Source: an uncultured Collinsella sp. (GTDB lineage Bacteria > Actinomycetota > Coriobacteriia > Coriobacteriales > Coriobacteriaceae). Taken from it: a stretch of DNA of 43,327 nt. The position numbers and the translations under genes were made by a program. Below the pieces are notes generated by a model. That model was not told the DNA's origin, searched no databases, and saw only the letters and a list, made by a program, of their open reading frames with translations. Positions 7,737-16,165 of this stretch are shown here, in pieces. Location: contig CABTWP010000012.1 of the NCBI GenBank assembly GCA_902488525.1, positions 1-43,327 on the forward strand. The letters are read 5' to 3'. The number at the start of each line of letters is the position of its first letter. The stretch's first letter is position 1.

Positions 7737-9104
7737 CTAGCGGGGCACGTAGCGGCCGGGTTGGGCTCCGGTGGGCTCGCCGTCGCACGCGGCCAGCACG
7801 CCGTTCACAAACACTGCCTTGGCGCGGCCGTGCGCCTCAAAGCCCTCGAGCGGCGTGTAGTCCACGGCCTGATGCTGCGTCGCGGCGCTGATCGTCCAGC
7901 GCGCCTTGGGATCCCACACGCACACATCGGCATCGGAGCCCTCGGCAAGACATCCCTTGCGCGGATACATGCCAAAGACGCGCGCCGGGTTCTCGCTCAT
8001 CAAGCGGCACAGATCCTCGGGACCCAGCTGTCCCTCAAAGCTCGTAGCGATCGCGACGGGGCGATGCTCCACACCGGGCCCGCCGTTGGGAATCGCGCGG
8101 AAGTCGTCGCGCCCGCGGTCCTTTTGCCCGTGCAGGTTAAAGCTGCAGTGGTCGGTCGCGATCGTATCGATCTCGCCGGCCACAAGCGCCTCGCGCAGTG
8201 CCGCACGGTCGCCCGCATGGCGCAGCGGCGGGCTCATCACATATTTGGCGCCCGCAAAGCCGTCCTCGCCCTGCTCCAAATAGCACGTATCGTCGAGCAT
8301 CAGATACTGAGGGCAGGTCTCGACATAGATATTCTTCTGCCCGCGCGCCTTGGCGGCACGGATGGCCTCGAGCCCCAGCTTGGTCGAAAGGTGAACCACG
8401 TTGACCGGTACGTCGCCGGCCAGGTGCGCCAGATATAGCAGGCGGCTCACTGCCTCGGCCTCGCACACGTCCGGACGGCTGAGCGCGTGGCCCTCGGGCC
8501 CGTGGATACCTTGCTCAAACACGCGCTTCTGCAGCTCATTCACCAGCGTGCCGTTCTCGCAATGCACGCACAGTATGCCGCCAATATGCTTGAGCTCCTC
8601 GAGCACCTCGAGCGTCTCGGCATCGTCCAGGCGCAGGTGGTCATAGGCAAAGTAGGTCTTAAACGACGATACGCCCGCCTCGCGCATGGCCAAAAGGTTG
8701 GCGCGGTTGCGCTCGTTCCACTCGGCGAGTGCCATATGAAAAGCGTAGTTTGCCGTGCAGGTGCCGTCGGCGCGGCGATGCCACTCGGCCAAGGCATCGG
8801 GCATGGTCACGCCACGATCGGCCGTCGCGTAGTCCACGATGGTCGTCGTACCGCCGCAGACAGCCGCGCGCGTGCCGGTCTCAAAGCTATCGGCTGTCCA
8901 ATCCATGCCGGTCCAGCACTGCATGTGTGTGTGGCCGTCGATAAAGCCGGGAAACACCCAGCAGCCCGCGGCATCCTCGACGGTATTGCCCTCGGCCGGC
9001 TCAATCGCCGCGGCGATCCGCACGATCTTATCGCCCTCCATGGCAAGATCGGCGCGGCGAAGCCCCTGGGGCGTCACGAGCGCGCCGTTTTTGATGATGA
9101 TCAT
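7737..9104 (-). CDS. hyuA: Dihydropyrimidinase/hydantoinase-family amidohydrolase
   Basis: The 455-residue enzyme is a cyclic amidohydrolase that opens hydantoin-like or dihydropyrimidine rings using two metal ions. The metal ligands are visible: HTH at 58-60, the carboxylated-lysine candidate K149 (SSFKTY), H181 (VHCEN), H238 (VVHLS) and D318 (IATDHC). Length and start are normal. It is the last gene of the operon ygeX-ygeY-ygeW-arcC-mocA, 9 bp after mocA. In this context it probably hydrolyses a purine-derived ring intermediate rather than a pyrimidine; E. coli hyuA sits in the equivalent cluster. Confidence 0.9.
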   Translation of the reverse strand: MIIIKNGALVTPQGLRRADLAMEGDKIVRIAAAIEPAEGNTVEDAAGCWVFPGFIDGHTHMQCWTGMDWTADSFETGTRAAVCGGTTTIVDYATADRGVTMPDALAEWHRRADGTCTANYAFHMALAEWNERNRANLLAMREAGVSSFKTYFAYDHLRLDDAETLEVLEELKHIGGILCVHCENGTLVNELQKRVFEQGIHGPEGHALSRPDVCEAEAVSRLLYLAHLAGDVPVNVVHLSTKLGLEAIRAAKARGQKNIYVETCPQYLMLDDTCYLEQGEDGFAGAKYVMSPPLRHAGDRAALREALVAGEIDTIATDHCSFNLHGQKDRGRDDFRAIPNGGPGVEHRPVAIATSFEGQLGPEDLCRLMSENPARVFGMYPRKGCLAEGSDADVCVWDPKARWTISAATQHQAVDYTPLEGFEAHGRAKAVFVNGVLAACDGEPTGAQPGRYVPR

Positions 9105-9113
9105 AATTGCTCC

Positions 9114-9728
9114 TTATTGATTTATGCAGTTGGCCACGCGATCAAAATACGAGCAGGCGGCGATATGCTCCGCTATGCGTCGCTGTCCCTTGGCGGTATC
9201 GACATCCCACAGCTCGTAGGCACGCGCCTCGACCAGCACCACGTCGGTACGCTCCTTGAGGATCGAACCGCCGCCGTCCTTGCCCTCAAGACGCATGAGC
9301 GCATCGAACAGTTCCGCCGGAAAGAGCACCGGGCTCGAAGGCTCACCGTTGCACGCAAGACGCACCGGATGCTTGCGGCCACACTCGTCAAATGCACGAA
9401 CCATAGCCTCAAAAGAATCCGAACTCACGAGCGGCTGGTCGCCCGGCAAAAAGAGGTAGCCTTTCCAGTTGCGTTCGACTCCCCACGAAAGGCCCGCACG
9501 GACGCTTTCGCTGCGCAGCTCGCCATCGTGCAGCACGCACGGGCAATGCTTGTCCTCACAAATCCGGGCGACCTCGGGCCAACGCGTCGAAACCACGACA
9601 TCGAAGCCCTGGGGAACCGAATCGATGGTCCGGGCAATCAGCGGCTCGCCATAGATATCGGCGAGCATCTTGTTGGAGCCAAACCGCTTGCCCTCGCCCG
9701 AGGCCATAATCACGCAACCGAGTTTCAT
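9114..9728 (-). CDS. mocA: MobA/MocA-like nucleotidyltransferase (molybdenum cofactor cytidylyltransferase)
   Basis: The 204-residue protein fits the NTP-transferase family that attaches CMP to molybdopterin for xanthine dehydrogenase-type enzymes (MocA/YgfJ). The nucleotide-binding signature ASGEGKRFGSNK lies at residues 9-20, and the metal-binding LPGDQPL (D97) follows. I chose the ATG at 9728, preceded by GGGGAGG, over an upstream in-frame ATG at 9848 whose extra 40 residues look unlike protein. It lies between arcC and the hydantoinase. A cofactor gene here ties the operon to the molybdoenzyme XdhD. Confidence 0.85.
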   Translation of the reverse strand: MKLGCVIMASGEGKRFGSNKMLADIYGEPLIARTIDSVPQGFDVVVSTRWPEVARICEDKHCPCVLHDGELRSESVRAGLSWGVERNWKGYLFLPGDQPLVSSDSFEAMVRAFDECGRKHPVRLACNGEPSSPVLFPAELFDALMRLEGKDGGGSILKERTDVVLVEARAYELWDVDTAKGQRRIAEHIAACSYFDRVANCINQ

Positions 9729-9855
9729 CTCCGCAAACCTCCCCTGGCCACCTTGGACACCATAGTTGCTATACCCACCATACCAAGCTCGCACTCCGTC
9801 AGAACAGGCATGCGCTCGTTTTCCAGCGAACGCCCCTTGGCTCTCCATAGCACAA

Positions 9856-9888
9856 AGGAGGGCACCCCGCGACGCAGGGCACCCTCCT
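9856..9888 (-). terminator. Terminator-like hairpin after arcC
   Basis: AGGAGGG and CCCTCCT pair, with a further CCC/GGG stem inside, giving a strong GC hairpin followed on the minus strand by TTTG. It sits 18 nt after the arcC stop and before mocA, in a 177-bp gap. It may partly terminate transcription and lower expression of mocA and the hydantoinase relative to the upstream genes. Confidence 0.55.
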
Positions 9889-9905
9889 CAATGGTGCAGA
9901 TATGC

Positions 9906-10856
9906 CTACTCAGCGTCGCCGGTAAACGTGGTACCGGTCTTGCCAGCAAGGCCATCGCGCGCCTTCTCGAGCAGCGTGATGAGCGCCGTGCGGCCCGGCT
10001 TGCTCTCGGCAAATGTCGAGGCTGCCTGGACCTTGGGCAGCATGGAGCCGCGACCGAACTCGTTGGCCTCGGACAGACGCTTTACGTCAGCCGCGGTCAG
10101 CGTGTCGAGCCACTGCTCGTGGTCGGTGCCAAAGCCAATGGCAACCTTCTCCACGGCCGTCAGGATGATCAGGGCATCGGCATCGAGCTGTTCGGCGAGC
10201 TTCTCGGCCGCAAAGTCCTTATCGATGACGGCGGCAGCGCCCTTAAGGTGGTTGCCCTGGGCCTTGGTGACGGGAATGCCACCGCCGCCGCAGGAGATCA
10301 CCACATGGTTGGACTCGACGAGCGACTTAATGGTGTCGAGCTCGACGATGTTCACGGGCTTGGGCGAGGCAACCACGCGACGGAAGCCCTGCTTCTCGTC
10401 GTGGATGAACTGATAGCCGCGATCGGCCTCCAGCTCCTTGGCCTCGGCCTCGCTCATCCACGGACCGATCGGCTTGACCGGGTCGGCAAAGGCCGGATCG
10501 TCCGCCGCAACCTCGACCTGGGTGAGCACGGTGGCGACACCCTTGTCGATATTGCGGTCGAGCATTTCCTCGCGCAGCGCATTTTGCAGGTCATAGCCAA
10601 TGTAGCCCTGGCTCATGGCGCCGCAAACGGACAAGGGGCAGGGAACGTACTTCTGAGGATTAGAGCGCGTGAGCTCAGCCATCGCGTTGGCGATCATGCC
10701 CACCTGGGGACCGTTGCCATGCACGACGACGACCTCGTTGCCCTCCTCGATCAGGTCGACGATAGCCTTGGAAGTCGTCTTGACGGCCTCCATCTGCTCG
10801 GGAAGGTTGGCGCCGAGGGCGTTTCCGCCCAGGGCGACAACGATACGCTTAGCCAT
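9906..10856 (-). CDS. arcC: Carbamate kinase
   Basis: The 316-residue kinase transfers phosphate from carbamoyl phosphate to ADP, forming ATP, CO2 and ammonia. The start MAKRIVVALGGNALG, the HGNGPQ motif at 46-51 and CGGGGIPV at 189-196 are amino-acid kinase/ArcC signatures. The length is typical. It starts 14 bp after ygeW, so the two enzymes should be made together: YgeW would yield carbamoyl phosphate and this enzyme would harvest it as ATP. No arginine deiminase gene is present, so the substrate here probably derives from ureido groups of purine breakdown. Confidence 0.95.
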   Translation of the reverse strand: MAKRIVVALGGNALGANLPEQMEAVKTTSKAIVDLIEEGNEVVVVHGNGPQVGMIANAMAELTRSNPQKYVPCPLSVCGAMSQGYIGYDLQNALREEMLDRNIDKGVATVLTQVEVAADDPAFADPVKPIGPWMSEAEAKELEADRGYQFIHDEKQGFRRVVASPKPVNIVELDTIKSLVESNHVVISCGGGGIPVTKAQGNHLKGAAAVIDKDFAAEKLAEQLDADALIILTAVEKVAIGFGTDHEQWLDTLTAADVKRLSEANEFGRGSMLPKVQAASTFAESKPGRTALITLLEKARDGLAGKTGTTFTGDAE

Positions 10857-10870
10857 TTCTCAGCCCGGCT

Positions 10871-12073
10871 TTAGGCCTGGAGCCAACGGGCGGTGTTGCG
10901 CTCGTCGAGGGCCTTGAGGGTAGCGGCGGGATCGGCAACCTTCTGCAGGAACATCATGGCAGCGATGGCGTACGGCTTGTAGCTGGCCTCCTTGTACATG
11001 CCCACGCGGTGCATGTCGAAGACGTCGGCGTTGACCTCGCCGTGCTCGCAGGAGACACCGGAGATGTCGGCGGGCAGCGGGTGCATAAAGATGGTGTCCT
11101 GGCCGTTGGCAGTCTTCTCCATGAGCTCGGTCGTGGAGCACCAGTCCTGATGGGTAGCGTTCTGGGCGAGCAGCTCCTTCTCGAGCGCTGCGATGCCGGC
11201 GTCGTCGCCCTCAGCGTACAGGTTGGTACGCTTCTCCATGGCGGCAAACGGAGCCCAGCTCTTGGGGATCACGATGTCGGCGCCCTCGAAGGCCTCGGCC
11301 ATGGTGTTGACCTGCTTAAAGGTGGTGCCGGACTCGGCGGCGTAGCCCTTGGCGCGCTCGACGACCTCGGGCATGAGGTCATAGCCCTCGGGGTGGGCCA
11401 GGGTGACGTCCATGCCAAAGCGGGGCAGCAGGCTGATCAGCGACTGCGGGCAGGACAGCGGCTTGCCGTAAGAGGGCGAATAGGCCCAGGTGACGGCAAC
11501 CTTCTTGCCCTTGAGGTTCTCAAGGCCGCCAAACTCGTTGATGAGGTAGAGCATGTCGGCAGAGGACTGCGTGGGGTGGTCGGAATCGGACTGCAGGGAG
11601 ATGAGCGTGGGGCGGTGATCCAGAACGCCGTCCTCGTAGGCCTGCTGGACAGACTCGGAGACCTCGGCCATGTAGGCGTCGCCCTTGCCGATGTACATGT
11701 CGTCGCGGATGCCGATGACGTCGGCCATGAAGGAGATCATGGTAGCGGTCTCGCGGACGGTCTCGCCGTGGGCGATCTGGGACTTCTTCTCGTCCAGGTC
11801 CTGCAGCTCAAGGCCGAGCAGGTTGGCTGCCTTAGAGAAGGAGAAGCGCGTACGGGTGGAGTTGTCGCGGAACAGGGAGACGGCCAGGCCCGAGTCGAAG
11901 ATCTTGGACGAAACGTTGTTCTCACGCAGCTCGCGCAGGGCGTCGGCGACGATGTAGAGCGCCTTGAGCTCATCGGTGGTCTTATCCCAGGTGTGCAGGA
12001 AGTCGCTGCCGTACATGCCCTTAAAATCGAGGCCGTTCAGCTGCTCGACGAGCTCGGTAAACTTGGCGTCCAT
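10871..12073 (-). CDS. ygeW: YgeW-family carbamoyltransferase
   Basis: The 400-residue protein belongs to the aspartate/ornithine carbamoyltransferase superfamily, YgeW branch. The carbamoyl-phosphate motif STRTRF lies at 72-77; DHPTQSSADM and HPLPADI provide the other binding loops. The long form (about 400 residues against about 310-330 for ornithine enzymes) fits YgeW. I start it at the ATG at 12073, preceded by GGAAAGGA; a 62-residue upstream extension lacks a good site. Its neighbours (ygeX for diaminopropionate, arcC for carbamoyl phosphate) suggest it removes a carbamoyl group from a 2,3-diaminopropionate derivative. That substrate is inference. Confidence 0.92.
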   Translation of the reverse strand: MDAKFTELVEQLNGLDFKGMYGSDFLHTWDKTTDELKALYIVADALRELRENNVSSKIFDSGLAVSLFRDNSTRTRFSFSKAANLLGLELQDLDEKKSQIAHGETVRETATMISFMADVIGIRDDMYIGKGDAYMAEVSESVQQAYEDGVLDHRPTLISLQSDSDHPTQSSADMLYLINEFGGLENLKGKKVAVTWAYSPSYGKPLSCPQSLISLLPRFGMDVTLAHPEGYDLMPEVVERAKGYAAESGTTFKQVNTMAEAFEGADIVIPKSWAPFAAMEKRTNLYAEGDDAGIAALEKELLAQNATHQDWCSTTELMEKTANGQDTIFMHPLPADISGVSCEHGEVNADVFDMHRVGMYKEASYKPYAIAAMMFLQKVADPAATLKALDERNTARWLQA

Positions 12074-12227
12074 GTAAATATCCTTTCCAAAGATGAAACG
12101 ATTGCAATGAGTAGATGTGCTCCGGCATGCGCGTGTGGCTAGAACATGCAGAGCACTATGACGAGGACCCGCTACCGTCGAGGAAGCATGGGAGATAACG
12201 ACCGCGGGCCCCAAGTCAACAGGGGGT

Positions 12228-12290
12228 GCCGGGGACACGAGCTGTCCCCGGCTCAACAAGATCGAGGAATGGGACTAATCGATCTTGTTG
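12228..12290 (-). other. Tandem hairpins at the ygeY 3' end
   Basis: Two perfect stems follow each other. The first pairs 12279-12290 with 12254-12265 (12 bp), and the ygeY stop codon (12277-12275) lies inside its 13-nt loop. The second pairs 12243-12252 with 12228-12237 (GCCGGGGACA, 10 bp, 5-nt loop). There is no U-run after the second stem, so this is not a standard terminator. It may protect the ygeX-ygeY transcript from 3' decay or reduce read-through into ygeW. The rest of the 201-bp ygeY-ygeW gap holds no gene I can see. Confidence 0.65.
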
Positions 12291-13660
12291 TTGGTCAGAC
12301 CGGCGCGGAACACGGTGGCGTCGCCATCGGCCTGGCTCGGATCGTAGAGGTTCAGGGCAGCCACATACATGGCGGCAGCGGTGACCAGGTCGTCCTTGTA
12401 GGTGACCTCGTTGGGAGCGTGAGCCTGAGACTCGGCACCCGGGCCGAAGCCGACGCAGGGGATGCCATAGCGGCCCTGGATGGAAACGCAGTTCGTGGAG
12501 AAGGTCCACTTGTCGCACAGCGGGCGACCGGTGCGCTTGTCCATGCTGGGCTCGCAGCCGATGCGCTCGTCACCGAACATGGCCTTGTGGGCGTCGACGA
12601 GGGCCTTGACGTGCGGAGCGGTCTCCTTGTTGATCCACGTGGGGAAGTAAGCCTCGGTCTCGTAGACCTCGCCGGTCCAGGACGGACGGTCGTACATGTA
12701 CATGGAGACCTTCACGTCGTCGCCGTACTTCTTGGCGGCCGGCAGGTTACGGATCTCTTCCAGGCAGGACTCCCAGGTCTCACCGGCGGTCATGCGACGG
12801 TCGATGGAGATGGCGCAGGAGTCAGCGACAGCGCAGCGGCTGGGGCTGGTGTAGAAGATCTGGCTGACGGTGCAGGTGCCGCGGCCCAGGAAGCGGGCGT
12901 CCTCGAAGTGCTCGGGGTTGTACTTGGGGTCGAGCATCTTGACGAGGCCCTTGATGTCGGTCGACTCGTCACAGCCGTTGTTGTTGAGGGCGCGGACGTC
13001 GGCGATGATGTCGGCCATCTTGTAGATGGCGTTGTCGCCGCGGTCGGGAGCGGAGCCGTGGCAGGAGGTGCCGTGAACGTCGACGCGGATCTCCATGCGG
13101 CCGCGGTGACCGCGATAGATGCCGCCGTCGGTGGGCTCGGTGGAAATGACGAACTCGGGCTTAATGCCGTCCTTGTTGTAGATGTACTGCCAGCACATGC
13201 CGTCGCAGTCCTCTTCCTGGACGGTGCCGACGACCATGATCTTGTAGCCCTCGGGGATGAGGCCCATGTCCTTCATCATCTTGGCAGCATAGGTAGCAGA
13301 AGCCATGCCGCCCTCCTGGTCGGAGCCGCCGCGGCCGTAGATGATCTCGTCGGTCTCGTAGCCCTCATAGGGATCGGCATCCCAGTTCTCGATGTTGCCG
13401 ATACCGACGGTGTCGATGTGGGAGTCGATGGCGATGATCTTGTCGCCCTCGCCCATAAAGCCCATAACGTTGCCCAGGCCGTCGACCTTGACCTCGTCAT
13501 AGCCAAGGCTCTCCATCTCGGCCTTAATGCAAGCGACAACCTCACCCTCCTCGCAGGACTCAGAGGGGTGGCTAATCATTGCGCGAAGAAAACGCGTCAT
13601 ATCAGCACGATGGGACTCAGCAGCGTTTTTAATTGCCTCGAAATCGAGTTCCTTAGTCAT
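12275..13660 (-). CDS. ygeY: YgeY-family M20 metallohydrolase
   Basis: The 461-residue product is an M20/ArgE/DapE-type zinc hydrolase of the selenium-metabolism-linked YgeY family. Metal-ligand motifs are visible: IDSHIDTVG (HxD), the YGRGGSDQEGG segment with the bridging aspartate, and VQEEDCDG (catalytic and ligand glutamates). HAPNE near the C-terminus supplies the last histidine. I chose ATG at 13660 because AGAAAGG lies 9 nt upstream; the TTG at 13669 directly abuts that site. The protein is longer than the roughly 400 residues I recall for E. coli YgeY. In this cluster it probably cleaves an amide or ureido bond of a purine ring-opening product. Confidence 0.9.
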   Translation of the reverse strand: MTKELDFEAIKNAAESHRADMTRFLRAMISHPSESCEEGEVVACIKAEMESLGYDEVKVDGLGNVMGFMGEGDKIIAIDSHIDTVGIGNIENWDADPYEGYETDEIIYGRGGSDQEGGMASATYAAKMMKDMGLIPEGYKIMVVGTVQEEDCDGMCWQYIYNKDGIKPEFVISTEPTDGGIYRGHRGRMEIRVDVHGTSCHGSAPDRGDNAIYKMADIIADVRALNNNGCDESTDIKGLVKMLDPKYNPEHFEDARFLGRGTCTVSQIFYTSPSRCAVADSCAISIDRRMTAGETWESCLEEIRNLPAAKKYGDDVKVSMYMYDRPSWTGEVYETEAYFPTWINKETAPHVKALVDAHKAMFGDERIGCEPSMDKRTGRPLCDKWTFSTNCVSIQGRYGIPCVGFGPGAESQAHAPNEVTYKDDLVTAAAMYVAALNLYDPSQADGDATVFRAGLTNNKID

Positions 13661-13897
13661 AACAGTCAACCTTTCTACAAGGGTTTACCTACAGGTAGAT
13701 ATTTCAGATAGATCACTTGTGCCAAGCAGCGTGAGGTCGAGTACCCGGCAAGCAAGTAAACGTAGGAGGCGGACGGAGGACTTTGCTCCGTCGCGAGTTC
13801 CGCACGAGCCGGAGAGCACTTAATGTGCTCTCCGTGCGAGCAGGACTGTCCGAGCAGGGAGTAAAGCCCTCCGGCTGCCTCCGGACAGGTCAGTCTG
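13661..13897 (-). other. ygeX-ygeY intercistronic region with two hairpins
   Basis: This 237-bp gap holds no plausible gene. It contains a perfect 10-bp hairpin at 13810-13834 (CGGAGAGCAC-TTAAT-GTGCTCTCCG), extended by CGCA/TGCG outside. A second 7-bp stem lies at 13772-13792 (GACGGAG/CTCCGTC). The ygeX stop codon itself lies in the palindrome CTGCTAGCAG (13895-13904). The region could be an mRNA processing or stability element, or a leader RNA for ygeY. I recognise no known riboswitch. Confidence 0.5.
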
Positions 13898-15112
13898 CTA
13901 GCAGGTCGGATACTCGCCCTCCCAGACGATGCGACGGTACTGATCCGGGTCCGTGTCACCTTCCGTGGAGAAGCAGAGCACAGAGCTCGTGTTGTCCAGG
14001 CCGATGAGCTCCTTGAGCTCGGCGTACTCGGGATCGAGCATGAGAGTCTCGACCAGGCCGGTGGTCACAGCGCCGGACTCGCCGGAGATGACGCGCGGGT
14101 CGCCCTTCTCGGGAGCGCCCAGGGTGCGCATGCCGCGAGCGGTGACCCAGTCGGGGCAGGACACGAAGGCGGTGGCGTGGTTGCGCAGGATATCCCAGCC
14201 CAGAATGTTGGGCTCGCCGCAGCACAGGCCGGCCATGATGGAGGGCATGTCGCCGTCCACGATGCGCGGGTCGCCGTCGCCGGCGGCAGCGCCCTTGTAC
14301 AGGCAGGCGGCCGGAGCGCACTCGACCACGACAAAGGTGGGCGGGTTATCGGGATACAGGTTGGTGAAGTAGCCCACCACGGCGCCGGCCAGCGAGCCTA
14401 CACCGGCCTGGACAAAGACGTGCGTCGGGCGATTGATGGCCATCTCGCGCAGCTGCTCGGCAGCCTCGGAAGCCATGGTGCCGTAGCCCTCCATGATCCA
14501 AGACGGGATCTTCTCGTAGCCCTCCCAGGCGGTGTCCTGAACGATAACGCCGCGCTCGCAGGCGTCGGCCTCGGCGGCGGCCATGCGCACGCACTCGTCG
14601 TAGTTGACCTCTTCGATGGTCACCGTGGCGCCCTCGGCGGCAATGTTATCGAAGCGGGGCTTGGTGGAACCCTTGGGCATGTGCACGACAGCCTTCTGGC
14701 CCAGCTTGTTGGCAGCCCATGCCACGCCGCGGCCATGGTTGCCGTCGGTGGCGGTAAAGAAGGTAGCCTGGCCAAAGTCCTCGGCCAGCTGATCGGAGGT
14801 CAGGTAATCGAAGGTGCAGTCGGCAACGTCCTTGCCGGTCTCGTCGGCAATGTAGTTGGCCATGGCAAACGAGCCACCCAGAACCTTAAAGGCGTTGAGG
14901 CCAAAACGATAGCTCTCGTCCTTAACGCACAGGTTGGACAGGCCCAGGCGCGCGGCCTGGCCGTCCAGGCGGGCAAGCGGAGTGACGGTGTACTGGGGGA
15001 ACGACTGGTGGAAGGCGCGGGCCTTCTTCACGTGGTCGAGACTCATGATTCCCAAGTGCTTGTCATCGCTCTTGGGCATCGTGTTGCCCGCCCACTGGAT
15101 CTTATCGGCCAT
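13898..15112 (-). CDS. ygeX: Diaminopropionate ammonia-lyase
   Basis: The 404-residue PLP enzyme converts 2,3-diaminopropionate to pyruvate and two ammonia, through 2-aminoacrylate. It has the fold-type II PLP lysine in LNAFKVLGG (K76), TDGNHGRGVA as a phosphate/substrate loop and AGVGSLAGAVVG further on. Length and order match E. coli YgeX (DpaL). It is the first gene of the minus-strand operon and is read divergently from a PAS-type regulator across 276 bp. It supplies the pyruvate end of the pathway. Confidence 0.95.
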   Translation of the reverse strand: MADKIQWAGNTMPKSDDKHLGIMSLDHVKKARAFHQSFPQYTVTPLARLDGQAARLGLSNLCVKDESYRFGLNAFKVLGGSFAMANYIADETGKDVADCTFDYLTSDQLAEDFGQATFFTATDGNHGRGVAWAANKLGQKAVVHMPKGSTKPRFDNIAAEGATVTIEEVNYDECVRMAAAEADACERGVIVQDTAWEGYEKIPSWIMEGYGTMASEAAEQLREMAINRPTHVFVQAGVGSLAGAVVGYFTNLYPDNPPTFVVVECAPAACLYKGAAAGDGDPRIVDGDMPSIMAGLCCGEPNILGWDILRNHATAFVSCPDWVTARGMRTLGAPEKGDPRVISGESGAVTTGLVETLMLDPEYAELKELIGLDNTSSVLCFSTEGDTDPDQYRRIVWEGEYPTC

Positions 15113-15197
15113 ACGGTGAACTCCTTAAGTCCTCTCTTGCCGGCCCCGCATACGCGTTTCAGCCCGATCCCATTCACACGGCTGAACTTTTATGTGG

Positions 15198-15250
15198 ATG
15201 CCAAACAAAAAGTTTGTTAGTAATGTTCTATCACACTTTTTGATTGGCAT
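15198..15250. promoter_or_regulatory. Large inverted-repeat operator candidate between ygeX and the PAS regulator
   Basis: ATGCCAAACAAAAAGT (15198-15213) and ACTTTTTGATTGGCAT (15235-15250) are complementary over 16 positions with one mismatch, separated by 21 bp. A smaller repeat AACAAA-AAG-TTTGTT (15204-15218) overlaps the left arm, and another TTGTTTGTT lies just downstream. The gap is AT-rich and must hold both divergent promoters. It is a good candidate binding site for the adjacent regulator. Confidence 0.6.
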
Positions 15251-15388
15251 ACCTAACGAATTGTTTGTTGCCGTAATCGGTACTTTTTCGCCGCCGAACG
15301 GTCACACAACGCAGCGACGCTTTCGTTATTTGCGAACAGGTGTGGTTTATGGCACAGTGAGCCCAAACTAATTTTTAGGAAGGTACCC

Positions 15389-16042
15389 ATGACCCCCGCA
15401 CAGATTGAGTTTTACAAGCGCCTCGCACACGGCCTGGCGCTCCAATTTGGCCCCAACTGCGAAGTCGTCGTCCACGATCTGGAGACCGAGGACGTAGACC
15501 ACTCCATCGTAGTGATCGAAAACGGCCACGTCAGCGGGCGCAAACTGGGTGACGGCCCCAGCCATATCGTGTTTGAGTCCATGCACGAGGGCGCCACCGA
15601 CGTACACGACCGCGAGCCGTACCTCACTAAAACCACCGACGGTAAGCTGCTCAAATCGTCGACGATCTTTATCCGCAACGACGAGGGCAAACCCGTCGGC
15701 ATTTTGGGCATCAACTTTGACATTACGCTTATGAAGGCTTTTGAGCGTTCGCTCGATGCCTTTACTGGCACCGGCGGCACGGGCTATACCGAGCCCGAGC
15801 CCATTACCAAGAACATCGGCGACCTGCTCGAGGACCTGCTGCACGAGTGCGAGCAGTTTGTGGGCAAGCCCGCGGCACTCATGACCAAAGACGAGCGCAT
15901 TCGTGCCATTGGCTACCTCGACCGTCGCGGCGCCTTCCTCATTTCCAAGTCGAGCGAGCGCGCCTGCGAGTTCTTTGGCATCTCCAAGTACAGCTTCTAT
16001 AGCTACCTCAATGAGGCCAAGGCGGCGGCCGGCGACAAGTAG
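15389..16042 (+). CDS. YheO/DauR-type PAS-HTH transcriptional regulator
   Basis: The 217-residue protein has an N-terminal YheO-like PAS domain (about residues 8-125, with NCEVVVHDLE, GHVSGRKLGDG and GKPVGILGINFDIT). A C-terminal helix-turn-helix follows (about 170-212, ending RACEFFGISKYSFYSYLNEA). The architecture is that of the E. coli YheO / DauR family, known as regulators of D-amino acid and related metabolism. AGGAAGG precedes the ATG. It is divergent from ygeX and probably controls that operon. A second family member at 36227 sits in the same position relative to the permease operon. The inducer is unknown. Confidence 0.87.
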   Translation: MTPAQIEFYKRLAHGLALQFGPNCEVVVHDLETEDVDHSIVVIENGHVSGRKLGDGPSHIVFESMHEGATDVHDREPYLTKTTDGKLLKSSTIFIRNDEGKPVGILGINFDITLMKAFERSLDAFTGTGGTGYTEPEPITKNIGDLLEDLLHECEQFVGKPAALMTKDERIRAIGYLDRRGAFLISKSSERACEFFGISKYSFYSYLNEAKAAAGDK

Positions 16043-16165
16043 GCACTCGCCTGGATTGCCCCTCCCTTTTTGGGCGCGAGTTCTGGAAAGCACGAATCCG
16101 AGACCGAGCCGCTTGGGAAGTTCCATATAATCGATGACATTAGTATTTCGAAAGGATGGAACAGA

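Noticed and set aside
8487..10874. Long open frame (about 795 codons) on the plus strand opposite the hydantoinase, mocA and arcC genes
   Set aside because: It is antisense to three strong genes, has no family resemblance and lacks a ribosome binding site.
9906..12073. Arginine deiminase pathway
   Set aside because: Carbamate kinase and a carbamoyltransferase are present, but there is no arginine deiminase or arginine/ornithine antiporter, and the transferase is of the YgeW type.
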